From Humulus lupulus (taxonomy: Eukaryota > Streptophyta > Magnoliopsida > Rosales > Cannabaceae): 64,000 nucleotides of DNA. Positions within the stretch are counted from its first letter, which is position 1. Each line of letters starts with the position of its first letter. The notes below the pieces were generated by a model, which did no database searches, had not been told where the DNA came from, and saw only the letters and a list, made by a program, of their open reading frames with translations. Location of the stretch: positions 140,160,297-140,224,296 of the forward strand of contig NC_084793.1 of assembly GCF_963169125.1 (NCBI RefSeq), in the 5' to 3' direction. A program made the translations under genes and the position numbers. Shown in pieces: positions 10,427 through 21,206 of the stretch.

Positions 10427-11691
10427 ATTTTTGTAGTTTATTTGTCCAAGTTTTTCATGTCATAGATTAGTGGTGTTATCTATGGCTGAGTGACAAGTAA
10501 GAACATGAGTGAGAGTATAACAATTATCAGTAGATCAAAACCTTGTAAAATACATTGTTTATCACTGTCGAGAACATAACAATGATCACTATCAAAATTG
10601 ACAGTATACCCCTGATCACAGATTTGACTAACACTAAGAAAATTAGCTTTTAGTCCTTCAACTAACATCATATTTTTAAGCTTTGGTAAGCCTTCAAAAT
10701 TCAGCATTCCCATCCCAATAACATTTCCAGCTAATCCATTTCGAAATGTCACTCCACCACAATGCATTGGTCGAATATTGACAAGAAATTCTCTATTACC
10801 TATCATGTGTCTAGAACACTCACTATCAAAATACCACATTTGAGAAGCAACAGTTTTAAAGCAAGAAAAACCAGCAAGACATTTTTCTTTCTTTATCCAT
10901 ATATGTTTTGGTGAAAAATGTTTATTTTTCTTTTTATTAGTTTTTCCAAAATGATTGGACTTGCACATATTGTGCAAAGTAAAGCATTTAGGTCGAATGT
11001 GACCTCTTACACCACAAAAATGACAAATGGGAACAAATTTTCTGGATTGTTCATGAAATCTGTCATCCTTACTTGATCGCTTCTCCATTGTAGGTACAAA
11101 AGACCCACTTGTAGTATTAGATGCCTGCAATGTTAGATCAGAACACCCAGTACCAATTTTCTCAGATTTAACAAATTGTGTGTCCATTTTGATTTCAGAT
11201 TCAACAAATCCCAACCCAGCATGACTTCTTTGCCCTGTGTTCTGAATTTCTTCAAAAATAGACGAACCTGGATTTAACATATTAACATTTATTTTCAGAT
11301 TTTCAAGTTCTTTTGTTAAATAGTTAATTTCAGTCCTTTTTAAACACAATTCAGATTCACAACTTTTTTTTTTCATCTCAAGTTCCTTGATGTTATGAGA
11401 CAAACTTTTATTAATTTTTGTCAAAGAATAATTTTCAGCATAAACTTGTACCCACTTGCCATACATTACCTTGTAAGATTCAGCCAATGATTCCGCATTG
11501 ATTTCTGACTCATCAAAATCTGAGACTACACCATCAATATTGCTTTCAGTGATAGTATTGTTCAAACCCACAAGTTTTTCCTGAAAAACACTAGACAAAA
11601 CATAGGTTAAAGCATCACTTCCCTCATCTTCTACACTGCTTTCAGTCTCATCATCATTCCAAGTGACATTAATCCCCATTTTTTTTTTCAA
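10427..11691 (-). pseudogene. Copia gag C-terminal part, CCHC knuckle, protease, integrase N-terminus
   Basis: An uninterrupted 403-codon frame (10480-11691) holds four parts. Residues 65-135 are helical and charged, probably coiled coil. A zinc knuckle of CX2CX4HX4C spacing sits at residues 223-236 (CHFCGVRGHIRPKC). The aspartic protease motif WYFDSE is at 286-291, and the integrase N-terminal lead ends the frame. The protease motif is normally Asp-Ser-Gly; here Gly is replaced by Glu. A frameshift near 10541 precedes the integrase zinc region (10427-10540), where a Trp codon has become TGA and the second zinc-binding His position reads Gln (GQIN). Confidence 0.88.
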
Positions 11692-12611
11692 AGTATTGGC
11701 ACATTCTAATTGAATATGACCAAAACCTTCACACTCTCTGCATTGGATACCCTTTTTGTTAGTAGAACCAAATTTTTTAGAAAATGTGTTATCTTTAGGG
11801 GATTTTGACAGATTCTTTTTGTTGCAATCTTTTACATGAATTTTTGGAAATTCCTTGTCAACAAGGCCATTTGTTCATCCTCCTCATTATCAGAAAAAAA
11901 AAATTCAGAAGCTTTAAAAGCGATACCTTAATTTTTCTCACCTGAGGATTTCGGCTTGTCTTTTTGCTTGATCTATTGGTTTAGTTCAAACATTCTCAAA
12001 GAGCCCATTAGCTCTTCAACCTTCATTTTGTTGAAGTCCTTTGCTTCTTCCATTTCTAGAAGTTTTGTGTCAAATCTATCTGGAAGCACACGAACTATTT
12101 TTCGAACTAAAACAGATTCATCAAGTTTCACACCCAATGCAAAATACTCGTTAGCATTGTGAGACAATTTTTCGTAAAACTCAGATAAAGTTTTTTATTC
12201 TAACATTCTTCATTCATCAAATTTAGTTTGTAACATGGTAAAGCATGATATTTTGACATCAGCAGTCCCTTCAAATTGAGTTTGAAGGATTTGCCAAGCC
12301 TCTTTTACAAACTCATAAGAAGAAATAAATTTTATAAATCCTTCACCAACTCCATTAAAGATCGCATGCAAAGCCTTATTATTGTAGCCAGACAATTTTT
12401 CATCTTCAGTAGACCATTCAAGTTCAGACTTTACCTTAGTATTACCTTATTTGTCTTTATCAGTTAGTGGAGTTCATCCAGATAGTATAGATCTCCAAGC
12501 CCTTTCATCTTGTGATTTGATAAACGCCCTCATTCTGACATTCCAATAAGGATAGTATCATTGAGTAGAGAAGGTCGGGTTATAGAACTTCCTTCTGCAA
12601 AGAAAGACATC
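11692..12611 (-). pseudogene. Copia gag, SIRE-like, N-terminal part
   Basis: The likely start codon is at 12609-12611, shortly downstream of the primer site in element orientation. The protein opens with a TRPSLL stretch. Later parts include the region 12210-12395 (EAWQILQTQFEGT) and 11973-12167 (YEKLSHNANEYFALG, then KVEELMGSLRMFEL), typical of SIRE-lineage gag. A frameshift near the first 25 codons and several stops (near 12210, 12190, 11970 and 11930) break it. Gag forms the virus-like particle of the retrotransposon; this copy cannot do so. Confidence 0.85.
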
Positions 12612-12676
12612 TTATACAAAACAAATTAAATGGAATAAAAATAACCACAAGATCTCACTAAGAGTTTAGTGAACTT

Positions 12677-12687
12677 CTCTGATACCA
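12677..12687 (-). other. Primer-binding site (initiator tRNA-Met type)
   Basis: Minus-strand TGGTATCAGAG lies two bases after the LTR end (…CAGAATTTCA). It complements the 3' end of initiator tRNA-Met, the usual plant Copia primer, and fixes the element's orientation. Confidence 0.9.
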
Positions 12688-12689
12688 AA

Positions 12690-13560
12690 TGAAATTCTGT
12701 ATCTTATGATTACCAACTCTATATTTAATTAAATAAATTAATTAAATGCAGAATAAAAGGTTGGTACTGGAGTCGATATTTTGTAGCTACAAACAAAGAT
12801 TCTATAACTATAGAAATACACAACAGAAGGATAAAAAATATAAGTAAAAAACACACAGTTTTTCTACGCGGTGTCAATATCATTTAGGATATTACTAGTC
12901 CACGGGGCCACGCCCAAAGAAAAGATTTATTAATAAAGTTTCTCAAAAATACAAAGTATTTGACTTAAGAAGAGATTAGACTCCCTCTAATATAATGTTG
13001 CAAGCTTCATGTATTTTCCACTTGATGAATGAACCTTGCTAAAACTTCAAGAACTCGAACTCCCTTCGATTTTCTTGAAGAGTCCTTGCTTCCTCCCGAG
13101 GCAAGACTAGGATGAACCTTCTCCCGAAGGTTTGCTCTTTGTTCTTCTATTTTTTGGATTGTTTCAATACACAAAACACATACAAAGACACAACATAACA
13201 AAGGTATAGTCGAACCACTAACCTCTACACAAGAAACACTCTTTTTCAAAAGATGAAAAAAATAAGTTTAAGAATAGACAAAAGAGTTAACCTAGATAAT
13301 GTTGCAATTGTAAGTATTTATACACAAATATACTCACGTAAGACAGCCTTTACTAGGTCTGAACGCACACAACTCACTACAAAATATTTCCATAAATAAC
13401 CAATCAATTACATTGAATCATCCATGATTTGTGGAACCAAACAGACTATTTGTAGCTACAGAATAGTCTGTATCTGAGCTGTCATTGCAAGATCTTGTCT
13501 TCAGTTTTAATGAGGATCAATCCGATCATATCTGTTGAAATTTGGTCATAAGAATCAGGT
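12690..13560 (-). repeat. 5' LTR of the SIRE-like Copia (outer end approximate)
   Basis: The inner end is exact because it abuts the primer site: the plus strand starts TGAAATTCTG at 12690. The outer end could not be fixed because the partner LTR was not found; 13560 is a guess from a change in composition. A minus-strand TATAAATAC at 13314-13322 is a plausible promoter, giving an R-U5 of roughly 600 bp. Confidence 0.6.
13314..13322 (-). promoter_or_regulatory. TATA box of the Copia LTR
   Basis: TATAAATAC on the minus strand, inside the LTR and upstream of the primer site in element orientation. Assigned by position and motif only. Confidence 0.5.
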
Positions 13561-14360
13561 TGTCAAATAAAATCAGCCAGATATAAAATAAATCAACATT
13601 TATTATTTGATTTATATGTTAAAAGCTAAATATATTGTCAAACCTTCTATAAATAGAATAGATTGATATAATCAGCTTTTTATATAATCAGAGCATAAAT
13701 GTGAATAGATTAAAAATGAAATAATCTTCAATTAAATACCGAGATTACAAGAAATAAATCAAAAAATATTTTGTCAAATATAATTTGCCAAAAATAGAAT
13801 TTACAGAATCATTGAATAATTATAAGGACTTAGTTTTGAGTATCTTAAATATAATAGAGATTATATGTAAGTGCATTTAGGTTGAGACCTAAAATCTCAA
13901 TGTATGATCTGATATTAAATCTTCAAAGATTAATATCAGAATGAGATTTCGTAACTATGGAGGAAACACATTAATCTAGAAATGTGTTAGACATTTCAAA
14001 TTTATATGTTTCACCACAAAAGTCGATATATAACAACTATGAGCAATTAAATAGGCTATTTGATTTTGATAAGTTCTTTGGCATTCTGTAAAGGTATTCA
14101 GACTAGAATAAACCACTAGTATCTCATTGCGAAAGCAATGGAGATACAACTATTCTAGAATAACTAGAAATCATGAGAGTGTAAAGCACATGAAATGAAG
14201 TATCATTGAATACAAGACAATTTTACATAATTGATGTAATAATCTTGTAGATAACTTCAAAACAGTTTCTTACAAAAATATTACAAAGACTTTGTTAGAA
14301 AAAAATCGGTTAGGAGAATATGATTGACATATTAAAAAGAGACATCTCAATTTGCTTTAG
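13561..14360 (+). pseudogene. Decayed 3' internal end of an Angela/Tork-like Copia
   Basis: AT-rich sequence leading into a polypurine tract and LTR. At about 14130-14215 a patchy plus-strand translation (stretches such as NHESVKHMK) resembles the RNase H C-terminal histidine/lysine-rich region of Copia elements. Nothing is open for long. The rest of the element, including its 5' LTR, is not identifiable to the left. Confidence 0.45.
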
Positions 14361-14374
14361 GGCAAATGGGAGAT
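14361..14374 (+). other. Polypurine tract of the plus-strand Copia
   Basis: GGCAAATGGGAGAT lies immediately before the LTR start TGTTGGG. The same arrangement occurs on the minus strand at 41996-42010 and 54933-54947 (the latter GGGCAAGTGGGAGAT), so this is the family's second-strand primer. Confidence 0.85.
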
Positions 14375-16495
14375 TGTTGGGAATAGTGCCCTTAAAGCAA
14401 TTGTAGTTGAGAAATGTTTTAAATAAAGTAAATAATTGAATTGAATTATTATATATATAGACTATTTTCGATATTATATGATTATATTAAGTGAATATCA
14501 TAAAATTCTAAAGTTTATCTATTTGGTCTTAATCTCATATTGGTATGGGAGGATCGAGATTAAGATAATAAAATTAAATAGTTCACAGTAAAATAAAGTT
14601 ATGGAATCTTTAGATTAGTTACTGCTAGTACGGTCCACTAGTATTATGAATACATGTGACCTTGATCCAGGTTACTAGTGTAGTAGGACACTTTAGTGGA
14701 GGTACTTCACATGCTAAGAGTATGTAGAATTGGACCAGATGTGCTTTGTTAATACTTTCTTAGACACCGTTTAATAGTATTAATCAAACACATCAAACGA
14801 TAATCATATACACGATGATCTTAATCCTGAGGTTACTATGAACTCCTATATATTGCATTTGACATTTGATTCACGCGTTAAGGTTTGTCAGAATGATCAG
14901 GCTAAGAACAATTGTTTTGGAGGCTCAATGATGTATATGACTGGGGTCGTAGTTTAATAGATATGGAATCTATATCTTCTTATAGATTGAATAATGGTTC
15001 CCTATTGAGTTCACTTTTGGAACTGAAAATGTTATGAGCGCTCACGTCGCAAACTTGTTGAGACACAACCTTCACTAGTAAAGTCAGTGGTACTCTAGGA
15101 ACAAGATATAGCTAAAAGGGTAAAATTGTAATTTTATTCCATTTTAATTATGAACCATTAATAGAGGATTAACATCGGATATAATGATTATATCAATGGA
15201 TATTTTATTTTTAACAAAGTACTCAGTATATATATATCTATAATTATCAAGAGTTCAATGTCATATTTTTAGTGGAGTAATCATGATATTAATAAATATA
15301 ATTATTTAATCAAAGAGCTTTGATTGATAATGTAATATTTATTGGAGCTTGATATTATAGATCCATAGGTCCCCAGGGTGGCTTTATCAACACCATATCA
15401 ATGTAAGAGTTGATACAAGGGTATAACTGTAATTTGGCAATTTGAGAATAATTTTATTCTTTGGGTCAAGTATGCAATTATATGATAATTGAGGTTGAAT
15501 AATTAATTTAGAATTAATATTAATTTTCAAAAATATATTTATTAATTTAAATATATAAATTTCGAATTTCATATATGTAAATAAACAAATTAATTTTTGA
15601 AATTAATTATTTTATTTGAGTGGGATAAAATAAAATTGGTAAGTCAAAATAGTTTTTGATTTATTTAATTTGAAAAGATGATGATAATGATGATCATCAA
15701 TTTGAATTTTGAAATATGGTTGTCATCTTTCCCTTAAAAAGATCAACACCTTATAAAGATCAACACCTTATCTGTGTAGTTTTTATTTTATTTATTTAAT
15801 TATTTGATAATTTAAAAATGGTTTTTTTCAAATATGTTAAGTTAGATATTTACCTAAAATCAAATCATATCATCATTATTATATTATATTACTATTATTA
15901 TTAGGAATGATAAGCTAATATATATCTCTATATATATGATATAGAAGAAGAAGAGAAAAATAGACAATACACATACACAGAACAAAAATCATTCAGAGCT
16001 TTTTGTCATAAAAAAAGTTTTTTTTTTCTTTCTTCTTCTTTATTCTAGCAATTCTCAGACCATAATTCAAGTTCTCATTTGTTGAGAAATACTTGTGATT
16101 CCTAAAATACAAACTCATGTTCTCTATGTGCCAACACACATCTTGAGGTGTAGAGAACACTCCAGAAGATCGTAGTTTGAGGGCTCAAAGCTTTGGATAG
16201 GAAGATCGATACGAAAAGACTTAAGGACACTTGATAGGCTTCAAGAGGTAAAAGTTTATGTTCTTGATTTTATGTGTTAATATATTATATATAAATATAT
16301 TGTATATTTACATATACATTTGTTTCATGATTAATAATATTGTATGATAATGTTTCTAGATTATTTTCTTGGTCATATATATTTTTTATATGATTAATGA
16401 ATTATTTTTTAATTGTTGTTGTTCTGTTATTGATAGACAACAACGGGCCCACCACGCATGAGTTTTCACTGCGGGTTCTGATTGGTTTTCCAACA
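14375..16495 (+). mobile_element. 3' LTR of an Angela/Tork-like Copia (2121 bp)
   Basis: It starts TGTTGGGAATAGTGCCC directly after a polypurine tract and ends TTTTCCAACA at 16495, after which the sequence changes to the Tat-like element. It is homologous by eye to the minus-strand LTR pieces at 36544-37929, 39837-39915 and 54389-54932; shared landmarks include CTTAATC followed by TGAGGTTACTA, and GATCAGG. Because a tract precedes it, it is a 3' LTR. The right-hand target duplication should be GTTGG (16496-16500); the left copy is not in view. The 5' LTR was not found. Confidence 0.85.
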
Positions 16496-18071
16496 GTTGG
16501 GTACCTCTTGAGGGCATGATGATTCTCCGGTAGCTGAGATGCTTGGGGGCGCTCCCAGCCTTAGGGTTGACCAGGCAATATCATCTAGCCCCATGTGATC
16601 TGCAAAGACAAAGATACTATTAGCACAAATTCCAAAATGAAAACATAAAACAATACTAACGGATCCTTAGAAGCCCACCATAAGTTATGTCTTGGTGTAA
16701 ACATTGGAGGTGTCTAACCCTATCTTCCATCTCGCAACTTAAGTTGGTGCCATATTGGCAAAACCAATTAGAGTTAAAGGATTTCACATGGTCTATGGGT
16801 ATAAAGCCCTGAGGAGGTAGCTGTCTCCTCAAGCGGTGAAGATAGACGTCTATCAAATTTAAGTAATCCTGAAACTCTTCTCTAGCCCAATGTCTGTGCG
16901 CAATTTGGTCACAATGGAGAAGTGTGGGAGAAGCCCAGACATGTTCAAGACTTACCCTATCCCCTACGTGTGTGGCATGGTATAGAGTAAGGGGAGATTC
17001 ACCTGAGGAAAGATGAAAAACCTTCAACCCTGCCTGGAGCTCCTCCTCAAGTTCCTGGTCTTCTTAGGCCTCTCGAGCTGCTTCTGCGGCCCAGATGTTC
17101 TCTAGCCGATCCTATAGCAACTGTTGATTCAACATTTCCAGGGCATGCCCATCAATATAATTGATGTGTCGAGATGCTAACTCTCGGGATTTCCTAGATT
17201 TTTAGTACTTTGTCAGCTCCAGATTGTTAATTCTCTGCCACGCGCGAAGAAGTCCTGATCTGACGAGGTTCTCATCCGCCACCAAAAAGATGAACTCCAT
17301 GTCTTGCTCAAGAAGGGATTTCATCTCCTGGAGATGGTCCTAAAAAATTTGGACATATGGAGTCCAGAAGAAAGGTCCTATTCAAAGGAATGACTAAGTA
17401 TAGAGCACGAGGAAATCAAGATAACAAAAAAGAGAACGGTCGGGATGATACTCACTAACCTTGGAGAAGTCGAGGATTAGGGTGGGTTATTACAGGTCAA
17501 AAACCCGTTTGTGAAAAAGAAGTCATCCTTGTAGTTCCGATAATGGTTCTCGTTGTGATGGGGAGCCTTGTAGTCGAGGGATGAGTTGGCGTACTTTATC
17601 AAAGTGTAGTACCCATCCCGATTGGCCTTCTTCCTCGGGGTGGTGCGGAAGCTATAGAAGTACAGGATCTCCGCCAGAGAAGGTGTGGGCCAGTTCCTGC
17701 TCCAATACAGAATGTACATCCCCACAAGCACCCGATAGGCGTTGGGGGAGAGTTGAAAGGGAGATATCCCCATGAACTTTAGGAAGTCCACAAAATATTG
17801 ATGCAAGGGGCAGGGTGGCCCCATCCATCAGGTGGGCTTGGCTCCAAGCACCAAGATCATTCAAACTGTGGTGTGCCCTCTCGGATTCCCGACAAAGGTG
17901 CACTAGACATCTTTCCCTAATTACGTAATGCCTCATGATGGCCTCCAAGGCCTCAGAGTGTCAAAGCAAGGTGTGGTACTCCTCCACTTCAAACCGTCAG
18001 CCATGTACAACTGAGTGGGGTGTGGAACAGGGGCTCAGTTGACTTCCACCACAGTCAATCCCCTTTGAACC
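16496..18071 (-). pseudogene. Antisense additional ORF of the Tat-like element, central and C-terminal exons
   Basis: The translation (17477-17948, then 16656-17339) shows the LPLxxYFVDFLKFMGISPFQLSPNAYR type of stretch seen in the 'putative gypsy type transposon' family, followed by YILYWSRNWPTPSLAEILYFY. Two introns with GT..AG ends are visible on the minus strand: 17459-17340 (120 bp) and 16660-16600 (61 bp, acceptor TTTGTCTTTGCAG). The exon after the first intron is a helical Leu/Glu/Gln-rich stretch. Breaks are a one-base loss before the first intron, a frameshift near 17830 and stops near 17200, 17110 and 17065. It continues into 25738-25922 across the Tekay insertion. Function of the family unknown. 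Confidence 0.75.
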
Positions 18072-19795
18072 TATAACGTCCCAAAAATGCTAATAAGGTT
18101 TAGTGCCTTGATTAGCTTACCAGGAGGGCGAAATTGGATGTATGTGTGATTAATTGGTTAAGTGTGTGACTACATGGCATACATGAACTATATGATAATA
18201 TGAATTTAAATGCATGTTTATCTGTATTAAATATACATGTGGGTCCATACTTGATAATAAGGGAATATTTGTAATATTGGCCCGTTGCAGGCATAAATTT
18301 GATTATATGTGAGTAAATGATTGAGACCACATTACTATGTGGATATATTTGCAGTATACGGCTCGAGATGATCCTGGTGAGCGAGTTAGTGGAATAGTCA
18401 CAATGGGGTCCAAAACTCGGCTTAGGGCGAGCCTAGGGGTATTTTGGGAAGTGTAATGTATATTTGGGATTTATCGAGTAATGGGTAAATATTTGGTAGT
18501 TAGTAGGGCACGACAAGATTAATTGGGAATTTGTAGGGCCACTCGAGGATTAGCGAGAAAGGCGACAAATGATGATTTTGCCCTTGGGGCCATTTAAGGT
18601 TTAGAGAATGCTTAAGGGGTATTTTGGTATTTGCATTATGAGATATACTTAGGAAACTATAGGGTTTAGCTAGAAACAACCAGAAAACTCTCAGATCTTT
18701 CACTCTCACGTTCGTCTCTCTCTCACTTTAAGGCTTCGGTGCACTTGAGAATTTGGAAGAGAAAATTTAGAAAATTGAGGTTGGGAATTTGGATTCAAGA
18801 TGGGATTCAAGCAGGGAATAGCTCAAGGTCGTGATTCATGGCTGATGTTATACCGCAAGGGCTCAGGATTAGGGATCGTGTTCGAGGTTGTCATACGCTT
18901 GCTGCTCGGGACCTGAGGTAAGAAAACTGCACCCAAGTTGTGAATGGGGCTTAAACCCCTTATTTGGTTGTATTATGAATATGAACATGTCTGTAACTGA
19001 GAATATCTGGATGGGCATGCTTGTATAGCTGCCATTAATTATGTGCTACGCAATACATATACTTGTGATTATATATGTCTACAGGCAGGCCTAAGGGTGT
19101 CGGGGTCGGCTATAAGACCAATGGACTTGGCGTAAGGGAGCAGGGGCAGATGATAAGTGTACTGAATGCAACTTGACCTAAGCGAGCCGGGGTTAGCTAA
19201 ATAACCAGAGGGCTCGGCCTAAGGGTGCCGACACCTAAATATTTGTGTTACAAATTCAGTTATACATTTGAAAGTATATGTGTAGCATTGCCAAGCTTAA
19301 TGCTTAAATCCTATTGTTAGTTAAATCTAATGATATATGTTTACCGCCTTAAACTGTTGCCTAGTTGTGCATGTTGGTTTACGTTTTCTTGCTGAGCCTT
19401 TGCTCACGGGTGCTACGTGGTGCAGGTAAGGGAAATGGATAGCTGGACCAGCCATGAGTTGGAGAGCTTCAGGGGCGGTGTGTACATATGCAGCCTGCTC
19501 GATCGCCACGGTCAGGATAGCTTGGGAAGAACTAGGACTAAATCCTATTTTGCCGCTTAGGATGACTAAGATCTATTTTTTTTTTTTGTCTTTTATAAGT
19601 CAATAAACTGATTTTGGGATCCCGTGTACAAACTTTATATTTTAATGAAAAATAACCGTTTTGTTGACTAAATATTTTAATACTTGTCCATGACTTAGTT
19701 TTTAATTACACATTTAAGTTCAAACGACTTGCTTAGCAAGTTATGCACTATTTTAAACACATAGTGTAACGGTCTTGGTTATCTAGGGCGTTACA
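18072..19795 (+). repeat. 5' LTR of the Tekay-like element (1724 bp)
   Basis: It begins TATAACGTCCC (canonical TGTAACG with one change) and ends GGGCGTTACA. It contains both conserved blocks: GAGGTAAGAAAACTGCACCC at 18915-18934 and TTTCTTGCTGAGCC through GGTGCAGGTAAGGG at 19385-19432. It has about 290 bp (near 18400-18698) that the 3' LTR lacks. It has no GC palindrome cluster, unlike the same-family LTR at 29544-31907. Confidence 0.92.
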
Positions 19796-19797
19796 AC

Positions 19798-19810
19798 TTA
19801 GTATCATAGC
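19798..19810 (+). other. Decayed primer-binding site
   Basis: TTAGTATCATAGC follows the LTR end by two bases and differs from the expected TTGGTATCAGAGC at two positions, so the tRNA-Met site is mutated. Confidence 0.8.
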
Positions 19811-20256
19811 ACTCTAGGTTTAAGGGTTCCTGAAGACTGGCTGGGCGTGTACACTCACCGCTAAAGATAAGCTTGACTCACGGCTAAGTATCCAATGACA
19901 TGATTGTGTGATTAGTTGTTTAAATTGAACCTATGTGCCTTATTTGCATGCTAGCATATAGAGCATGATGTGTATGAGTGTATTTGGTAGAATTGGGATT
20001 TGATAAATGATTCATGAATAATGTAGATTTGTGTTTTGATATGTATACTGTGTGTGTGAGTATTGTGATTGTTTGAACCTGCCCGTTTTATATTTCTGAA
20101 TATGAATATCAGGGTTGAGGGGTTAAGTCATTGATTACGGAATAATTTAGAACGTATGTATTCAAGATAGTTAATTGGACCTGGTATCATTGGTATAGGG
20201 GTTGCAGATGGTCGTTAGGGTCAGAACCCTCCATCTGCCCCTGGAATCTGCAGTGA

Positions 20257-21206
20257 ATGTTGGTTGGTATGCATGCAGGACTATTAGATCAGGATGAGGA
20301 GATTAGATGGTTGAGACAGCAGGTTTCATTGGGGAACACTACTTCATATATCTTGACAATAGTGGCACTAGTGTTGGTTCGACCAGAGAATGGAAAAATA
20401 GATAAGAGTTATTGTATGAAAGACTTTAGAAGAATTATCCTCTAGTTTCCAAGGGAGGTTTGGGTTTGCTCAAGAACTGATTAGTAGATGGACATGATTA
20501 ACTCTGTCCTTGATGATATGGGGGTGGTAGGCTATGATAGAGCAGTCATGCCACACATATGCGATTGGAATATGTCCGCACGTGATGGCAAGTAGTGTCC
20601 CAGACCCGGAATGTTGTCATGATGGGTTGGGAGGAATTCAGACAGTGAGTTGATAAAAGAGATTAATGTGACGTAGTTTGAATTGCGGAGAATAATGAGT
20701 TTATGAACTTGGTTCATAATGGTAAGACAATGATAAAGTATGTCAAAGAATTTGATAGGTTATCTAGATCCACTTTTAGTTTGATGAGGACTTAACTCTG
20801 GGATGGCCCAACGCGTTAAGGTTGCTCCAATGCAGGAGACTTCTATTTAGGCTTGGGCAGTAGGGAGGTCCTTGTTATAGAAGACGCAAGAGATGGGATA
20901 TGGAGCGAGAGTGTCATAGGGAAAGAAGCTTAGGAAATGGTATTCCCATTTGCGGGATCAGGTAGGGGCAGATGCCTAGTAACCAGAAAAAAAGGACCCC
21001 TGATAGTTTTTCTACCCCTGGTCTTGACAAAAGGGGTTATAGTTTACTGGATAGCCACCAAGGTGGCAGTGAGGCCTGGTAAAGTTATTAGTATATGCCG
21101 GGTGAAGGCATATTTTCCATGCATAACGATTGGGCATGTTAGGAAGGATTGCCCAGAATCAAAACTGGAAGAACCATGGAGTATAGATTACTTGACCCTA
21201 GCTTGA
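20257..21206 (+). pseudogene. Decayed gag of the Tekay-like element
   Basis: Short open stretches cover gag landmarks: an N-terminal helix (WLRQQVSL, 20257-20445), a capsid-type stretch LVHNGKTMIKYVKEFDRLS (about 20709-20765) and a damaged zinc knuckle ending GHVRKDCP (about 21093-21155, inside the 20937-21206 frame). Frames shift repeatedly and stops occur every few dozen codons. The first two cysteines of the knuckle are displaced (ICRVKAYFPC), so the RNA-binding finger is not intact. Confidence 0.75.

Larger units (their letters stand above)
3203..13560 (-). mobile_element. Ty1/Copia element, SIRE-like, broken and twice invaded
   Basis: Reading leftward the order is LTR (from about 13560 to 12690), primer-binding site (12677-12687), gag, CCHC knuckle, protease, integrase, reverse transcriptase and RNase H ending at 3203. 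Integrase before RT is the Copia order. The gag resembles the SIRE lineage, with a run of the type LVRKIVRVLPDRF. After removing the two nested LTRs and one copy of each target duplication, the pol sequence is continuous across both junctions. Several stops and frameshifts make it non-coding. The 3' LTR was not found. Right boundary approximate. Confidence 0.85.

Noticed and set aside
20532..20717. Minus-strand frame in the Tekay-like gag region
   Set aside because: It is antisense to a recognisable gag capsid stretch on the plus strand.
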